Shown here piece after piece: positions 39,639 through 48,276 of a stretch of 64,000 nt of DNA. Position 1 is the first letter of the stretch. The number at the start of each line of letters is the position of its first letter. The stretch comes from Bacillus carboniphilus. Lineage in GTDB: Bacteria > Bacillota > Bacilli > Bacillales > JC228. Position numbers and translations under genes: made by a program. Where the stretch lies: contig NZ_BAAADJ010000061.1 of NCBI RefSeq assembly GCF_039522365.1, positions 45,899 through 109,898 on the forward strand, written 5' to 3'. Below the pieces are notes generated by a model that saw only the letters and a program-made list of their open reading frames with translations, ran no database searches and had not been told where the DNA came from.

Positions 39639-40928
39639 TTAAAATTCTTCATACCGCTCCCATTTCACTATCTTCTCCAACACAATCGAAATCAACATTC
39701 CCATCACTAAACCATTGGATATAAATGGGCGAATTAAGATGGGCGCACTATTAAAGATTTCAGGATCTACATTCATCAAACTAATTCCAATTAAAACAGG
39801 AACGGCCAATCTAAAGATTGTGTTTGATGTGAATACGGCTCCGTTTAAACTGCTATAGGATGTTCCAAACAATTGCATGTATGCTACAAATAGTACTGCA
39901 TTTCCAACTGTAATCGGCATAGTAGCCAGGAACGATCCAAACAGCGGAATGAGTCCAAAGAGTGTTAACAAGGCTCCGCCGATGTAGAATGGCTTCCTTT
40001 CATAGATTCTAGTACTTTGTAAAAAACCGATGGAAGATGTAAATGGTGTATACGGAACTAGACCAAAACCAGAGGCTACAAGAGAATAGAAACCAGTTAA
40101 AAACATAGAACCTCGATATTGTTTGGCTTCGGGTTGATCTTTATATATTTTTGAAGCCGACTCAATGGAGGCAATGGTGTTACTTAGGTTCAACATCCCT
40201 GCAATGAAGGCTACAAAAATGATCCCATATTCTAAATTTGGTTCTCCCAATGGAAATAAAGTAAAGGATGCTCCAGATTGCTCTACGGTTGTTATTTTTT
40301 CTGGGAATAGAATGGCGTAAAGAATCCAACCAACTACAATTCCAATCAAGATTGAAAAGTTGCTAACGAATGTATTGCCTTTCATCTTTAACAAAATCAC
40401 TAAAATAACTAGGCCAAAGGATAGTAAAGTAATCGGAATATCGATTGTTCCATCGGGTGATTTACCTAACATCCCATCGAAAAAAATAAAGATTAGTTGG
40501 AAGGTTAATAGAAACAAATACACTGAAGTGACCATCGGTGTAAAGATGGTGCGGATTACAGAAACTAGGTTAAAGGCAGCCAGTAAAATGGTTACGAATG
40601 CTGCTAAAAGGATACCAGTGGCAATTCCACCACCGACTTCGGTGAGCGTTAGTCCCAGTGAGGAAGCAGAAATCGCAATGTTCAGCATGAGACCCCACCA
40701 TAGGCCAGAGTGACCTTCCATCAGTGGATAACGATGCCCGATTCTACCTTGTAACAGACTAGCGATTCCAGTAAATATTAGAGTGCTTCGAATCATCATG
40801 GCGATTTGATCAGGAGGCAACTCAAAAGCGGTTCCAATTGAAACCGGAACGACAATTGTATTGGCAAAAATAAAAAATAGCCATTGAACAGAAGAAAATA
40901 GAGTAATAGAGTTCAATGATTTAGACAA
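39639..40928 (-). CDS. NCS2 family purine/uracil permease
   Basis: A 429-residue nucleobase:cation symporter-2 family protein with about 12-14 helices. Conserved points are the early SSVQWLFFIFANTIVVPVSIG, the YPLMEGHSGLWWG helix-3 motif and NLSNTIASIESASKI. The family imports xanthine, uracil or other bases. The start is TTG 40928 with AGAAAGAAGGG upstream. No purine riboswitch is seen in the 150 bases before it, so the substrate is open. Monocistronic. Confidence 0.85.
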   Translation of the reverse strand: MSKSLNSITLFSSVQWLFFIFANTIVVPVSIGTAFELPPDQIAMMIRSTLIFTGIASLLQGRIGHRYPLMEGHSGLWWGLMLNIAISASSLGLTLTEVGGGIATGILLAAFVTILLAAFNLVSVIRTIFTPMVTSVYLFLLTFQLIFIFFDGMLGKSPDGTIDIPITLLSFGLVILVILLKMKGNTFVSNFSILIGIVVGWILYAILFPEKITTVEQSGASFTLFPLGEPNLEYGIIFVAFIAGMLNLSNTIASIESASKIYKDQPEAKQYRGSMFLTGFYSLVASGFGLVPYTPFTSSIGFLQSTRIYERKPFYIGGALLTLFGLIPLFGSFLATMPITVGNAVLFVAYMQLFGTSYSSLNGAVFTSNTIFRLAVPVLIGISLMNVDPEIFNSAPILIRPFISNGLVMGMLISIVLEKIVKWERYEEF

Positions 40929-41080
40929 GGGAAACCCTTCTTTCTGTAAAATCTATAACAAAGTCCTATCCTATTATAATGCAAATTGTAAAAAGTGAAA
41001 GAAGTCTTGCCTAAAACTCTATTCAACCATTTTTTTCAATGGTAACCTAATGATAAAGACCCAATAAAAGGAAGAGGACC

Positions 41081-41752
41081 ATGTTATTTTTTGATATAGA
41101 TGGTACGTTACTAGATTATAAACTAGCTGAATCTACAGCAGTCCAATTATTTTACAAACAAAATCAACGCGAATTTACCATCGATGAAAAAGAATTTGTT
41201 CAACAATGGAACATTCTTTCAAAAGAATACTATCAAAGATATTTAGACGGTGAATTTAGTTTTCAAGATCAACAAGTAGCAAGGATGCAAGAGCTGTATT
41301 TATTAGGAGGGAATAGCATAGGTAAGGACGAGGCAACTGAGCTGTTTCGCTTATATCTAGCCTATTTCCAATCCAGCTGGGTTCCGTTTGATGACGTGAT
41401 GCCTTGTTTAACAAAATTACGTGGAAAAATGTTAGGCATTATTACCAACGGGGACCCCGATCAACAAAGAATGAAATTAGAGAAACTAGGAATCTTGCAT
41501 TTTTTCCAAGTAATTGTTGCCTCCGGGGAAGTTGGTGTAGCAAAGCCAGACCCTGGTATTTTTTACAGTGCTTGTGAAAAAATGGGGAAAGAGCCCGAAG
41601 AGTGTGTGTATATTGGAGATGATTTGAAAGTAGATGTCTTGGGTAGCATGAATACAGGTATGAGAGCTATTTGGCTGAATCGGAATGGGGCATCTAGCGA
41701 TAACCGCCAAATTTTAGAGATAAATAGTTTAGGGGATATACAAAACTTGTGA
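41081..41752 (+). CDS. HAD family hydrolase (YjjG-like)
   Basis: A 223-residue haloacid dehalogenase-like phosphatase. Motif I DIDGTLLD (near residue 5, nucleophile Asp), motif II TNGD, Lys in VAKPDPGIF and motif IV IGDDLKVDV are all intact, with a helical cap between motifs I and II. Probably a (deoxy)nucleotide or sugar phosphate phosphatase; YjjG acts on non-canonical nucleotides. ATG after AAAAGGAAGAGG. First gene of a four-gene unit continuing through the Nudix remnant, LOG and methyltransferase genes. Confidence 0.85.
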   Translation: MLFFDIDGTLLDYKLAESTAVQLFYKQNQREFTIDEKEFVQQWNILSKEYYQRYLDGEFSFQDQQVARMQELYLLGGNSIGKDEATELFRLYLAYFQSSWVPFDDVMPCLTKLRGKMLGIITNGDPDQQRMKLEKLGILHFFQVIVASGEVGVAKPDPGIFYSACEKMGKEPEECVYIGDDLKVDVLGSMNTGMRAIWLNRNGASSDNRQILEINSLGDIQNL

Positions 41753-41768
41753 AATTTGTGAGGTGTAT

Positions 41769-42185
41769 ATGTTGAAAAAATGGTATGGCGCAGCTGGTTT
41801 ATGTGTGAATGAAAGAAATCAGGTTCTAATGGTGTTACAAGGAAGACCAGAGTAAGAAAAAACGTGGTCAATCCCAACTGGTGGAAAGGAAATGGGAGAA
41901 AGCTTTGAAGACTGTTGCAAGCGGGAAATACTGGAGGAAACTGGCTATCAAGTAGAGGTTTTAGAGGAATTTTACATAAAAAATAGAGAGTATCAGGAAC
42001 TCGGAATTACAGCTGAAGTGCATTATTTTATAGTAAAAGCTGTTGGTGGAGACATGAAAATCCAGGATCCTGACATGCTAATCTATGAAATCGCTTGGAA
42101 ATCAATAGATGATATAGATGAATTACTTCTTACTTATCCTGAAGATTTGTCTATGTTTCAAGACATGGCTAAGAGGAGCGGATGA
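41769..42185 (+). pseudogene. Nudix hydrolase gene with an in-frame stop codon
   Basis: From ATG 41769 (GAGGTG upstream) the frame encodes KKWYGAAGLCVNERNQVLMV, then LQGRPE, then TAA at 41853-41855. The same frame continues with EKTWSIPTGGKEMGESFEDC and a Nudix box ending REILEETGY, to TGA at 42185. Without the stop this is a normal 138-residue Nudix protein. The second part starts inside the Nudix box, so a restart at 41892 would not be active. A single nonsense mutation, or a sequencing error, explains it. It overlaps the LOG gene by four bases. Confidence 0.75.
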
Positions 42186-42757
42186 TGATGAAACGGATTG
42201 CTGTATTTTGTGGGGCCAGTTCAGGGAACGACCCTATCTACATACAAGAAGCTAAGCGATTAGGTAAAACTTTAGCGGTCCATGGGATCGAACTCGTATA
42301 TGGTGGGGCGACGGTCGGCTGTATGGGGGCTGTAGCTAATGGAGTACTGGAATCGGGCGGAAAGGCCATTGGGGTCATACCCGAAAAATTAGCCAATATA
42401 GAAATTGCGCATGAACATTTGACCGAACTACATATTGTTAAAAATATGCATGAAAGAAAAGCCATGATGGCGGACCTTGCAGACGGATTCATTGCCTTAC
42501 CTGGTGGGGCAGGAACTTTAGAGGAATGGTTCGAGGTATTTACGTGGGCACAAATTGGGTATCATGCCAAGCCATGCGGATTATTGAATGTCAATAACTA
42601 TTACACACCCCTTTTGTCACTCTTTGACCATATGATCGGAGAAGGATTTGTGAGAAAAGAATACAAGGACCTAATTGTAATGAATGAAGATCCGGCTACT
42701 TTAGTGGAACAGTTTGTGAAACATAAAGGAAAGGTTGAAAATCGATGGGAGAGGTAA
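42182..42757 (+). CDS. LOG family phosphoribohydrolase (TIGR00730)
   Basis: A 191-residue Rossmann-like enzyme. The LOG signature is present: LVYGGATVGCMGAVA, MHERKAMM (the catalytic Arg) and PGGAGTLEEWFE. These enzymes release ribose 5-phosphate from nucleoside monophosphates, as in cytokinin activation; B. subtilis YvdD is related. Three consecutive ATGs (42182, 42185, 42188) occur, and AGAGGAG at 42172-42178 best fits the second or third. Overlaps the broken Nudix gene by four and the methyltransferase gene by 13 bases. Confidence 0.88.
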   Translation: MMMKRIAVFCGASSGNDPIYIQEAKRLGKTLAVHGIELVYGGATVGCMGAVANGVLESGGKAIGVIPEKLANIEIAHEHLTELHIVKNMHERKAMMADLADGFIALPGGAGTLEEWFEVFTWAQIGYHAKPCGLLNVNNYYTPLLSLFDHMIGEGFVRKEYKDLIVMNEDPATLVEQFVKHKGKVENRWER

Positions 42758-43464
42758 TATATAGGGTTCAGCATATCCGACATGAAGAAAAGCTGTATCA
42801 TGATCACTGCTATGAAAATTATAAGTTGTTTGAACAAGGTTCCTGGTTACACAGGCCAGTTCAAACTGTTATGGATATGTTGTCCCTATTTGAGAATCAA
42901 AAAGACTTAAAGGTTCTCGACTTAGGAAGCGGAGTTGGAAGAAACAGCATTCCCGTAGCTCAAAAAATAAAAAATCTAAACGGACAAGTTGTATGCGTTG
43001 ATTTTTTAGAAAGCGCTACTTCTAAATTGGAGCAATATGCTTTAGAAAATCACGTAGAAAACGAATTAAAAATAGTGAAGGAAGACATTGGAGAATTCGA
43101 TATTCTTCCGGGTACATTCGATTATATCGTTGCGGTCTCGAGCTTGGAGCATGTTGCATCTGAAGAGGTTTTTGAACGTGTGCTAGCAAGGATGGTTGAG
43201 GGTACTAAAGATAAAGGAATTAACTGTTTGATTGTGAACTCAGAAGTTGCGGAGACTGAAATCAAAACAGGTAAGCGACTTGAAGCCATGATGGAAGTGA
43301 ATCTTTCAACAGAGAATTTGTTAAGAAAATTAAAAGCCTATTATAAAGGATGGCACGTTTTAAAGGAGTTAGTGAAGCCGCTAGAATACCGGATCATAAG
43401 GGATGACAGGCAAGTTTCACTAAAAACTAATGCAATTACGTTTGTGGTCCAGAGGCGTGGTTGA
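42745..43464 (+). CDS. Class I SAM-dependent methyltransferase
   Basis: A 239-residue methyltransferase. Motif I is VLDLGSGVGRNSIPVA (near residue 54), motif II is the acidic VVCVDFLESA, and motif IV region is YIVAVSSLEHVAS. Related to Tellurite-resistance TehB-like and general small-molecule methyltransferases; substrate unknown. Its start overlaps the LOG gene by 13 bases, so it belongs to the HAD-Nudix-LOG unit. Confidence 0.83.
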   Translation: MGEVIYRVQHIRHEEKLYHDHCYENYKLFEQGSWLHRPVQTVMDMLSLFENQKDLKVLDLGSGVGRNSIPVAQKIKNLNGQVVCVDFLESATSKLEQYALENHVENELKIVKEDIGEFDILPGTFDYIVAVSSLEHVASEEVFERVLARMVEGTKDKGINCLIVNSEVAETEIKTGKRLEAMMEVNLSTENLLRKLKAYYKGWHVLKELVKPLEYRIIRDDRQVSLKTNAITFVVQRRG

Positions 43465-43482
43465 AATTATGCTCGTTTAGCC

Positions 43483-43509
43483 AAAAAGCATGCCACTAAG
43501 GGCATGCTT
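43483..43509 (-). terminator. Terminator of sspH
   Basis: A perfect stem AAGCATGCC/GGCATGCTT with a T run on the minus strand. It starts two bases after the sspH stop and may also serve the convergent methyltransferase gene. Confidence 0.75.
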
Positions 43510-43510
43510 C

Positions 43511-43690
43511 CTACATTTCTTCTAGTTCATCAATTTCCACGATAGTTCTTTCTTCAAGTGGACCTCTTAAATGAACGGTTGCAGTACGGCCATCTTCGTT
43601 CAGTTTATCGATCCAGACGGATGCGCCGTTGTATTGAACTTCAACGTTTGCGGAGGAAGATAAGATTTGTTTTACTCGATTCGCGTCCAT
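43511..43690 (-). CDS. sspH: Small acid-soluble spore protein, H type
   Basis: A 59-residue protein matching H-type SASPs in length and pattern: MDANRVKQILSSSANVEVQY at the start, a central VWIDKL strand and an acidic end with EIDELEEM. SspH proteins are made in the forespore and packaged in the spore core. ATG 43690 follows GGAGAG. It is 38 bases downstream of another small ORF (43729-43878). Marker that this genome is from a spore-former. Confidence 0.82.
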   Translation of the reverse strand: MDANRVKQILSSSANVEVQYNGASVWIDKLNEDGRTATVHLRGPLEERTIVEIDELEEM

Positions 43691-43728
43691 GTGGTCACTC
43701 TCCTTATTTTCTTAAGTTTTTGTAGCCT

Positions 43729-43878
43729 TTATTTAGTCTCTTTTTCAACATCTTGAACATTTGTGACATTCTTTGCCGTGTCTTCATCTAACATCACTTC
43801 CCTGTTAGGTATTGAATCTGTAAAGTATGGTTCCACTGCTTGCTTTTCTGATTTATCCTGATTCTCGTTTTTAGGCAT
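43729..43878 (-). CDS. Small polar protein upstream of sspH, unknown function
   Basis: A 49-codon frame starting at ATG 43878, rich in Asn, Glu, Lys and Asp (PKNENQDKSEKQAVEPYF near the start) with no hydrophobic segment. A strong ribosome site, AAAGGAGATG, lies 13 bases before the ATG, which is longer than usual. Probably transcribed with sspH, so a forespore-expressed protein is conceivable. No family recognised. Confidence 0.5.
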   Translation of the reverse strand: MPKNENQDKSEKQAVEPYFTDSIPNREVMLDEDTAKNVTNVQDVEKETK

Positions 43879-44019
43879 TAGCTGACTTTTACATCTCCTT
43901 TACCACATCATTCTTACAGTATTTTCTCCTTGTTGGCACTTTTTATTAAAACAACGACAAATTTTTCTTACATTACTATAGAATATGGTTATGGAAAATA
44001 AAGTTAGGAGAGTGGAGTG

Positions 44020-44520
44020 ATGATTGTTCGATTATTAGGACCCCAGGATGCAGAGGATTATCGGAAGGTTAGATTGGAAGCACTAAGACAACATCCGGAT
44101 GCTTTTGCAGTTAGTTATGAAGAAGAGGAAGTACGACCAGTATCCATTTATGAAGAACGATTTCAGTCTAACGAAAACTATACTTTTGGTGCCTTTGATG
44201 GGGATGAACTTATTGGAACCGTCACTTTACTTAAGGAAAGGTACCGAAAACTTAAACATCGGGCAAACATAGTCGCGATGTATGTTCAGTCACCACACCG
44301 TAGTAAAGGGGTTGGGAAAAAATTGATGACGGCCGCAATTAAACAAGCTAAGAGTGAACCAGATATTGAACAAGTTTATTTGACGGTTGTTCAGTCGAAT
44401 GCCTCTGCAAAAAAATTGTACCAATCACTAGGTTTTACTACTTTCGGGATTGACAGTAAAGCTTTAAAAATAGGGCAAGATTATTTAGATGAAGAACTGA
44501 TGGTACTTGCTATTATATAA
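44020..44520 (+). CDS. GNAT family N-acetyltransferase
   Basis: A 166-residue acetyl-CoA-dependent acetyltransferase. Motif A is VAMYVQSPHRSKGVGKKLM (Q/R-x-x-G-x-G/A loop as SKGVGK), followed by the VQSNASAKKLYQSLGF strand-helix. Closest in style to YhhY/RimI-like proteins acting on amino acids or small molecules. ATG 44020 with GGAGAGTGGAG upstream. Followed 12 bases later by a HAD phosphatase. Confidence 0.83.
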   Translation: MIVRLLGPQDAEDYRKVRLEALRQHPDAFAVSYEEEEVRPVSIYEERFQSNENYTFGAFDGDELIGTVTLLKERYRKLKHRANIVAMYVQSPHRSKGVGKKLMTAAIKQAKSEPDIEQVYLTVVQSNASAKKLYQSLGFTTFGIDSKALKIGQDYLDEELMVLAII

Positions 44521-44532
44521 GGGGATTAGCTA

Positions 44533-45078
44533 ATGTTACATAGAGTACATGCCGTGTTTATAGATCGTGACGGAACGATTGGTGGAAGTGATCAGGTTGA
44601 ATATCCAGGGCAGATGACTTTTTACCCAGGTGTAAAAGAATCCATTCAATTGTTAAAACAACATGGGGTTCGGATATTTTCATTTACCAATCAACCAGGC
44701 GTAGCAAGAGGAGAAGTGGAAGAAAAGGATTTTGTCACGGAATTAAGTGTAATTGGCTTTGATCAGGTTTATCTTTGTCCACATGAACACAACGCTGGGT
44801 GCACCTGTCGAAAACCTTCTATTGGGATGTTAGAAAAAGCAGTAAATGAATACCATATTGATCTTCATAAATCCATCGTTATCGGAGACCGTTGGACGGA
44901 CCTTATGGCAGCACAGGAAGCTGGTTGTAAAAAAATTTTAGTACGTACAGGTGCCGGAGAAGTAGCACTAACAAAATATCATAACAATGAATACTATGGA
45001 AAATGGGGAGAAGTGAGCCCAGACTTTATCGCAAAAGATTTTGTGGAAGCTGTACACTGGATTATTCAAAATGGATGA
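44533..45078 (+). CDS. HAD-IIIA family phosphatase (GmhB/HisB-like)
   Basis: A 181-residue HAD subclass III phosphatase. Nucleophile motif FIDRDGTIGG, motif II FTNQPGVARGE, a zinc-type loop with CPHEHNAGCTCRKP (Cys-X7-Cys-X-Cys), and motif IV IGDRWTDLMAA. The layout is that of D-glycero-heptose bisphosphate and histidinol phosphatases. The substrate may be another phosphate ester. Preceded by GGGGATTAG. Confidence 0.85.
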   Translation: MLHRVHAVFIDRDGTIGGSDQVEYPGQMTFYPGVKESIQLLKQHGVRIFSFTNQPGVARGEVEEKDFVTELSVIGFDQVYLCPHEHNAGCTCRKPSIGMLEKAVNEYHIDLHKSIVIGDRWTDLMAAQEAGCKKILVRTGAGEVALTKYHNNEYYGKWGEVSPDFIAKDFVEAVHWIIQNG

Positions 45079-45079
45079 T

Positions 45080-45107
45080 AAACACACTGTAATGGTGTGT
45101 TTTTTTG
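45080..45107 (+). terminator. Terminator of the GNAT/HAD unit
   Basis: AACACAC pairs with GTGTGTT around a seven-base loop, followed by TTTTTT. Confidence 0.7.
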
Positions 45108-45137
45108 GTGCCATTTACCTATTTAACATAAAGTACA

Positions 45138-45171
45138 TTGACACACATAGTAATATTTTGTACATTGTACA
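45138..45171 (+). promoter_or_regulatory. Promoter with PadR-type operator
   Basis: TTGACA (45138-45143), 17-base spacer and TACATT (45161-45166). The -10 box lies inside TGTACATTGTACA (45159-45171), a near-perfect palindrome, and GTACATTG occurs again at 45133-45140, overlapping the -35 box. PadR proteins bind ATGT-N-ACAT-like palindromes, so autorepression is likely. Confidence 0.6.
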
Positions 45172-45186
45172 TAAGAGGTGATTGTA

Positions 45187-45540
45187 ATGACCGAAACTGG
45201 AATAAGTCGCGACTTAATTCGCGGCAATATAGATACGATTATCCTTCGGGTCCTATGCGAAGGGGATAATTATGGGTATGAAATTATAAAGGCAGTTTCT
45301 AAAAATAGTGGCGGACAGTATGAACTGAAGGAGCCTTCTCTATATACCAGTCTAAAAAGATTAGAAAAACAAAAATTGATTGAATCCTACTGGGGAAACG
45401 AAACTCAAGGTGGGCGCCGAAAATATTACAAGGTAACTGCAACTGGAAGAGAGACCTTTTTGGCCAATAAAGAAGCATGGAAAACAGCACGAGTATTATT
45501 GGACCAACTTATAGGAGTGGGGGAAGAAAATGATGAGTAA
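45187..45540 (+). CDS. PadR family transcriptional regulator
   Basis: A 117-residue winged-helix repressor of the small (subfamily 2) PadR type. Conserved are LRVLCEGDNYGYEIIK, YELKEPSLYTSLKRLEKQ and GGRRKYYKVT of the wing. ATG 45187 follows AAGAGGTG; the upstream GTG (45178) lies within that site. It overlaps the next gene by 11 bases. PadR genes of this sort control the membrane proteins encoded downstream. Confidence 0.9.
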   Translation: MTETGISRDLIRGNIDTIILRVLCEGDNYGYEIIKAVSKNSGGQYELKEPSLYTSLKRLEKQKLIESYWGNETQGGRRKYYKVTATGRETFLANKEAWKTARVLLDQLIGVGEENDE

Positions 45541-46204
45541 AATAGTGGGGCATGTGGATCGTTTATTTATCCAATATCCCGAGACAAAAGAGATTCGAGA
45601 ATTGAAAGAAGAAGTTTTGACAAATTTAGAAGCAAAAGTTTCAGACTTAATGGCAAATGGTTTGTCTCAGGAAGAAGCTGAAGAAAGAGCAATCGAGAGT
45701 ATTGTGAATATAGATTATTTAATTGACAACAACAAGACCGTTAACCGAAATTCCTATTTGTGTGAAGTGATTCAAGTAGCGTTGTTATATGTCATCATTG
45801 CCTGGATTGTAACAATGCCTGCACTCATTCTTGGTATAGGTATTATCGTGAATTATACCTTTCTTTTTGGTGTTTTCTTATTAGGAATCATGTACATGGT
45901 TCTACGAAAAAACGAATCAAGTCAACTTGTTACGATTGATGTACAATCTTTTGCTCATTTAAAAAAGGTAGTTTCAATTATTTGGGTTTTAGCAATGTTT
46001 GTCATAACCATATGGACGTTTCTGCTTGAATTTGGAAGTAACCTTTGGTTTGGCAGACCAATATCCATTGATGGCCCTTATCAGTTTGCTGTATTGGTGA
46101 TCAGATATTTATTACCATTTATCTCTATTATCGTCCCGCTCATCTTCCATACTGCGTTTAAGATTATTCCCAAACATGAGGTAGGTGAAGATGATGAATA
46201 CTAG
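45530..46204 (+). CDS. Permease-prefix-domain (DUF1700-like) membrane protein
   Basis: A 224-residue protein. An N-terminal helical permease-prefix region (IRELKEEVLTNLEAKVSDLM and SQEEAEERAIESI, residues about 1-65) is followed by four to five transmembrane helices. Such proteins are normally encoded next to PadR regulators and influence membrane stress responses; mechanism unknown. Overlaps PadR upstream and the DUF4825-like gene downstream. Confidence 0.78.
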   Translation: MMSKIVGHVDRLFIQYPETKEIRELKEEVLTNLEAKVSDLMANGLSQEEAEERAIESIVNIDYLIDNNKTVNRNSYLCEVIQVALLYVIIAWIVTMPALILGIGIIVNYTFLFGVFLLGIMYMVLRKNESSQLVTIDVQSFAHLKKVVSIIWVLAMFVITIWTFLLEFGSNLWFGRPISIDGPYQFAVLVIRYLLPFISIIVPLIFHTAFKIIPKHEVGEDDEY

Positions 46205-46757
46205 GAACAAAATCATCGTTGGGTTGTTAGGGTTTGGTATTGTCCTTTTTGCAGTGACTCAATTCTGGGTTTTGCCAGAGATGGATAAGAAAGAACAACA
46301 GTATGAAATGGCACAAAAGGACCCCGTTACACATGACGTACAAAGTGTGTTGAAGTATAAGCATCCCTATATGGGGAATGCCGGAAATCTTACTCAACTG
46401 TTTAGTGAATTACCATTAAATGAATATAGCAGAACCTATGAGTTAGATTCTGATTTACTTCAGCTTACCATTCTTTATAAGGATGGAGTCGTTGATATCG
46501 GTCAAGAAAAAGTGGAAAGAGCTTTAATTTACAATGCAACGACTGCATTTGCGTTGATTAATAATCTGGAAGTCATTCGTTTTTCTTTCCACGATAAGAC
46601 TTATGTGGTAAAAAGAGCTCGACTAATGAGCCGTTATGACACCACAATATCTCCACGAATTGATAAAGAGGATTGGAAACTGCAGGTTCAAGAGCCTTTA
46701 AACCAAAAAGAGTATGTAGAGGAAATCATGAACGAAGTATTTAAAATAGAGTCATAA
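46191..46757 (+). CDS. Membrane-anchored DUF4825-like protein
   Basis: An approximately 188-residue protein with one N-terminal helix (about 7-25) and an extracytoplasmic domain resembling DUF4825 (KYKHPYMGNAGNLTQLFSEL, TYELDSDLLQLTI, FSFHDKTYVVKR). Its start overlaps the preceding gene by 14 bases; ATG 46191 or 46194 fit the GAGGTAGGTGA site. Third gene of the PadR operon. Domains of this kind often occur with BlaR1/M56-type sensors. Role unknown. Confidence 0.7.
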   Translation: MMNTRNKIIVGLLGFGIVLFAVTQFWVLPEMDKKEQQYEMAQKDPVTHDVQSVLKYKHPYMGNAGNLTQLFSELPLNEYSRTYELDSDLLQLTILYKDGVVDIGQEKVERALIYNATTAFALINNLEVIRFSFHDKTYVVKRARLMSRYDTTISPRIDKEDWKLQVQEPLNQKEYVEEIMNEVFKIES

Positions 46758-46804
46758 ACACAAAGTAAAAAACCTTCTGGCTGGAAGGTTTTTTACTTTG
46801 TGTT
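46757..46804. terminator. Long bidirectional terminator overlapping both stop codons
   Basis: A perfect 20-bp stem (46757-46776 with 46785-46804) lies between two convergent genes. The stop codon of the + strand gene and the last codons of the kinase gene are part of the stem. Confidence 0.85.
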
Positions 46805-48127
46805 CACTAGCTTCTCTGAATCTTGCTGAAGTGTTTGATTAGAATAAGTTGGTAACATAATTTCGAATGTAGTTCCAACGCCAATTTGGCTTGATATATG
46901 TATTTTCCCTTTATGTTGTTCAATAATGTTAAAGCAGACGGTAAGGCCTAAGCCAGTACCTCTTTCTTTAGTAGTGTAGAAAGGTTGTCCAATCTTTTTA
47001 AGTATTTCTTGTGGCATTCCTAATCCTTCGTCTTTTATGTATATGGAGAGATGCTCTTGACAAACTGCATGGTGGATTTGAATCTTTTTCCCTTTGTGCT
47101 GCATAGCTTCAATAGCATTTTTGATGATATTGATTAAGACTTGTTTGATTTGGTTTTCTTGTCCATATATGAAGACTGGGCTAGCGAGGCTTTCAGCAAC
47201 AAGTTCAATGTTTCTCATGTTCGCTTCAGACTCCATTAACTTTAAAACATGATCTAGTGTTTTAGAGTAATCCACTTTTTTTAACGTAACTTTTTGTGGC
47301 CTTGATAAAATGAGCATTTCGCTCAATACTGTTTCGACTCGTTTAATTTCTGAGAATATGACGTCAACATATTCTTTGTTAAAGTTTTTTTCCTCTGTTA
47401 TCAATTGCAAAAAACCGGAAATCGCGGTTAAAGGGTTTCTAACTTCATGAACGATGGCTGCTGACATTTGGGCTACCACGTTAAGTTTGTCAGATTGAAT
47501 GGCTAAATCGTGGTTTAATTGGATAAGTTCCTGTTCTGAATGCTTCCATTCTGAAATGTCGGTTATAGTCCCTAATGTCGAAATAAGTTGGCTGTCCTGA
47601 TTATAAGAAAACTTTGTGTTTATCTCTACCCAGACAAATCCACCGTCTTTTTTACGAATGCGGACTTCCTCTTTAAATACATCTTGATGATTTTTTATCA
47701 TATTAAGGAATTTCTCTATTATGGATTCTTGGTCTTCAGGGTAAATATAATTCAGGATTGATTGGTTTAGACTTTGATCCACTTCAAAGCCAGTCATCGA
47801 TTTCCAATAAGGATTTAGTAAGGTAAGGTTTCCATTTTCATCGGTTTGATAAACTACTTGGTTAATATTATCGAACACATGGAGAGAGGATTCTAAAAGT
47901 TTTTTGTAGTTCATCTCACTATCTGATAGATTGTCTAACAACAATTTAGATTTATCGTAATATGAAGCGAGCCACCACACAACAACGGCAATTACTAGGG
48001 TGTAGGAAAGGTCTAATAATAGATTAAAAGAATACTGATTGTAGCCGTAAAAAATGATATTCCAAATACCTACGGCGCAAATAAAGGTAATCGTTGATAT
48101 GATTCTACCTTTATATCTTTTAAACAC
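46793..48127 (-). CDS. PAS-domain sensor histidine kinase, sporulation-kinase type
   Basis: A 444-residue kinase with two transmembrane helices (about 8-30 and 36-56) and almost no external loop, a PAS domain with PAC tail (about 80-200), HisKA with the phosphorylated His in AAIVHEVRNPLTAISGFLQL (near 230), and an HATPase domain (N box NIIKNAIEAM, G boxes DEGLGMP and GTGLGL). The HEVRNPLTAIKGFLQ-like core is typical of KinA-KinE kinases feeding Spo0F. No response regulator is adjacent in the same orientation, consistent with an orphan kinase. GTG start after GAGGTGAA. Confidence 0.85.
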   Translation of the reverse strand: MFKRYKGRIISTITFICAVGIWNIIFYGYNQYSFNLLLDLSYTLVIAVVVWWLASYYDKSKLLLDNLSDSEMNYKKLLESSLHVFDNINQVVYQTDENGNLTLLNPYWKSMTGFEVDQSLNQSILNYIYPEDQESIIEKFLNMIKNHQDVFKEEVRIRKKDGGFVWVEINTKFSYNQDSQLISTLGTITDISEWKHSEQELIQLNHDLAIQSDKLNVVAQMSAAIVHEVRNPLTAISGFLQLITEEKNFNKEYVDVIFSEIKRVETVLSEMLILSRPQKVTLKKVDYSKTLDHVLKLMESEANMRNIELVAESLASPVFIYGQENQIKQVLINIIKNAIEAMQHKGKKIQIHHAVCQEHLSIYIKDEGLGMPQEILKKIGQPFYTTKERGTGLGLTVCFNIIEQHKGKIHISSQIGVGTTFEIMLPTYSNQTLQQDSEKLVNTK

Positions 48128-48276
48128 ACTTTCACCTCACATTACTACTTTTTACCTAATATACATGAAAAATACATCTTTTGAAATAGGAATCTTCTAA
48201 AAATTTAAAATTTTAAATAAATCATATTACATATTTATTATAAAAAAATGTATGGTTGATTCTACCTTTTTTCGTT

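Noticed and set aside
39500..40000. Purine riboswitch near the NCS2 permease
   Set aside because: The 150 bases upstream of the start lack the conserved purine aptamer and any terminator/antiterminator.
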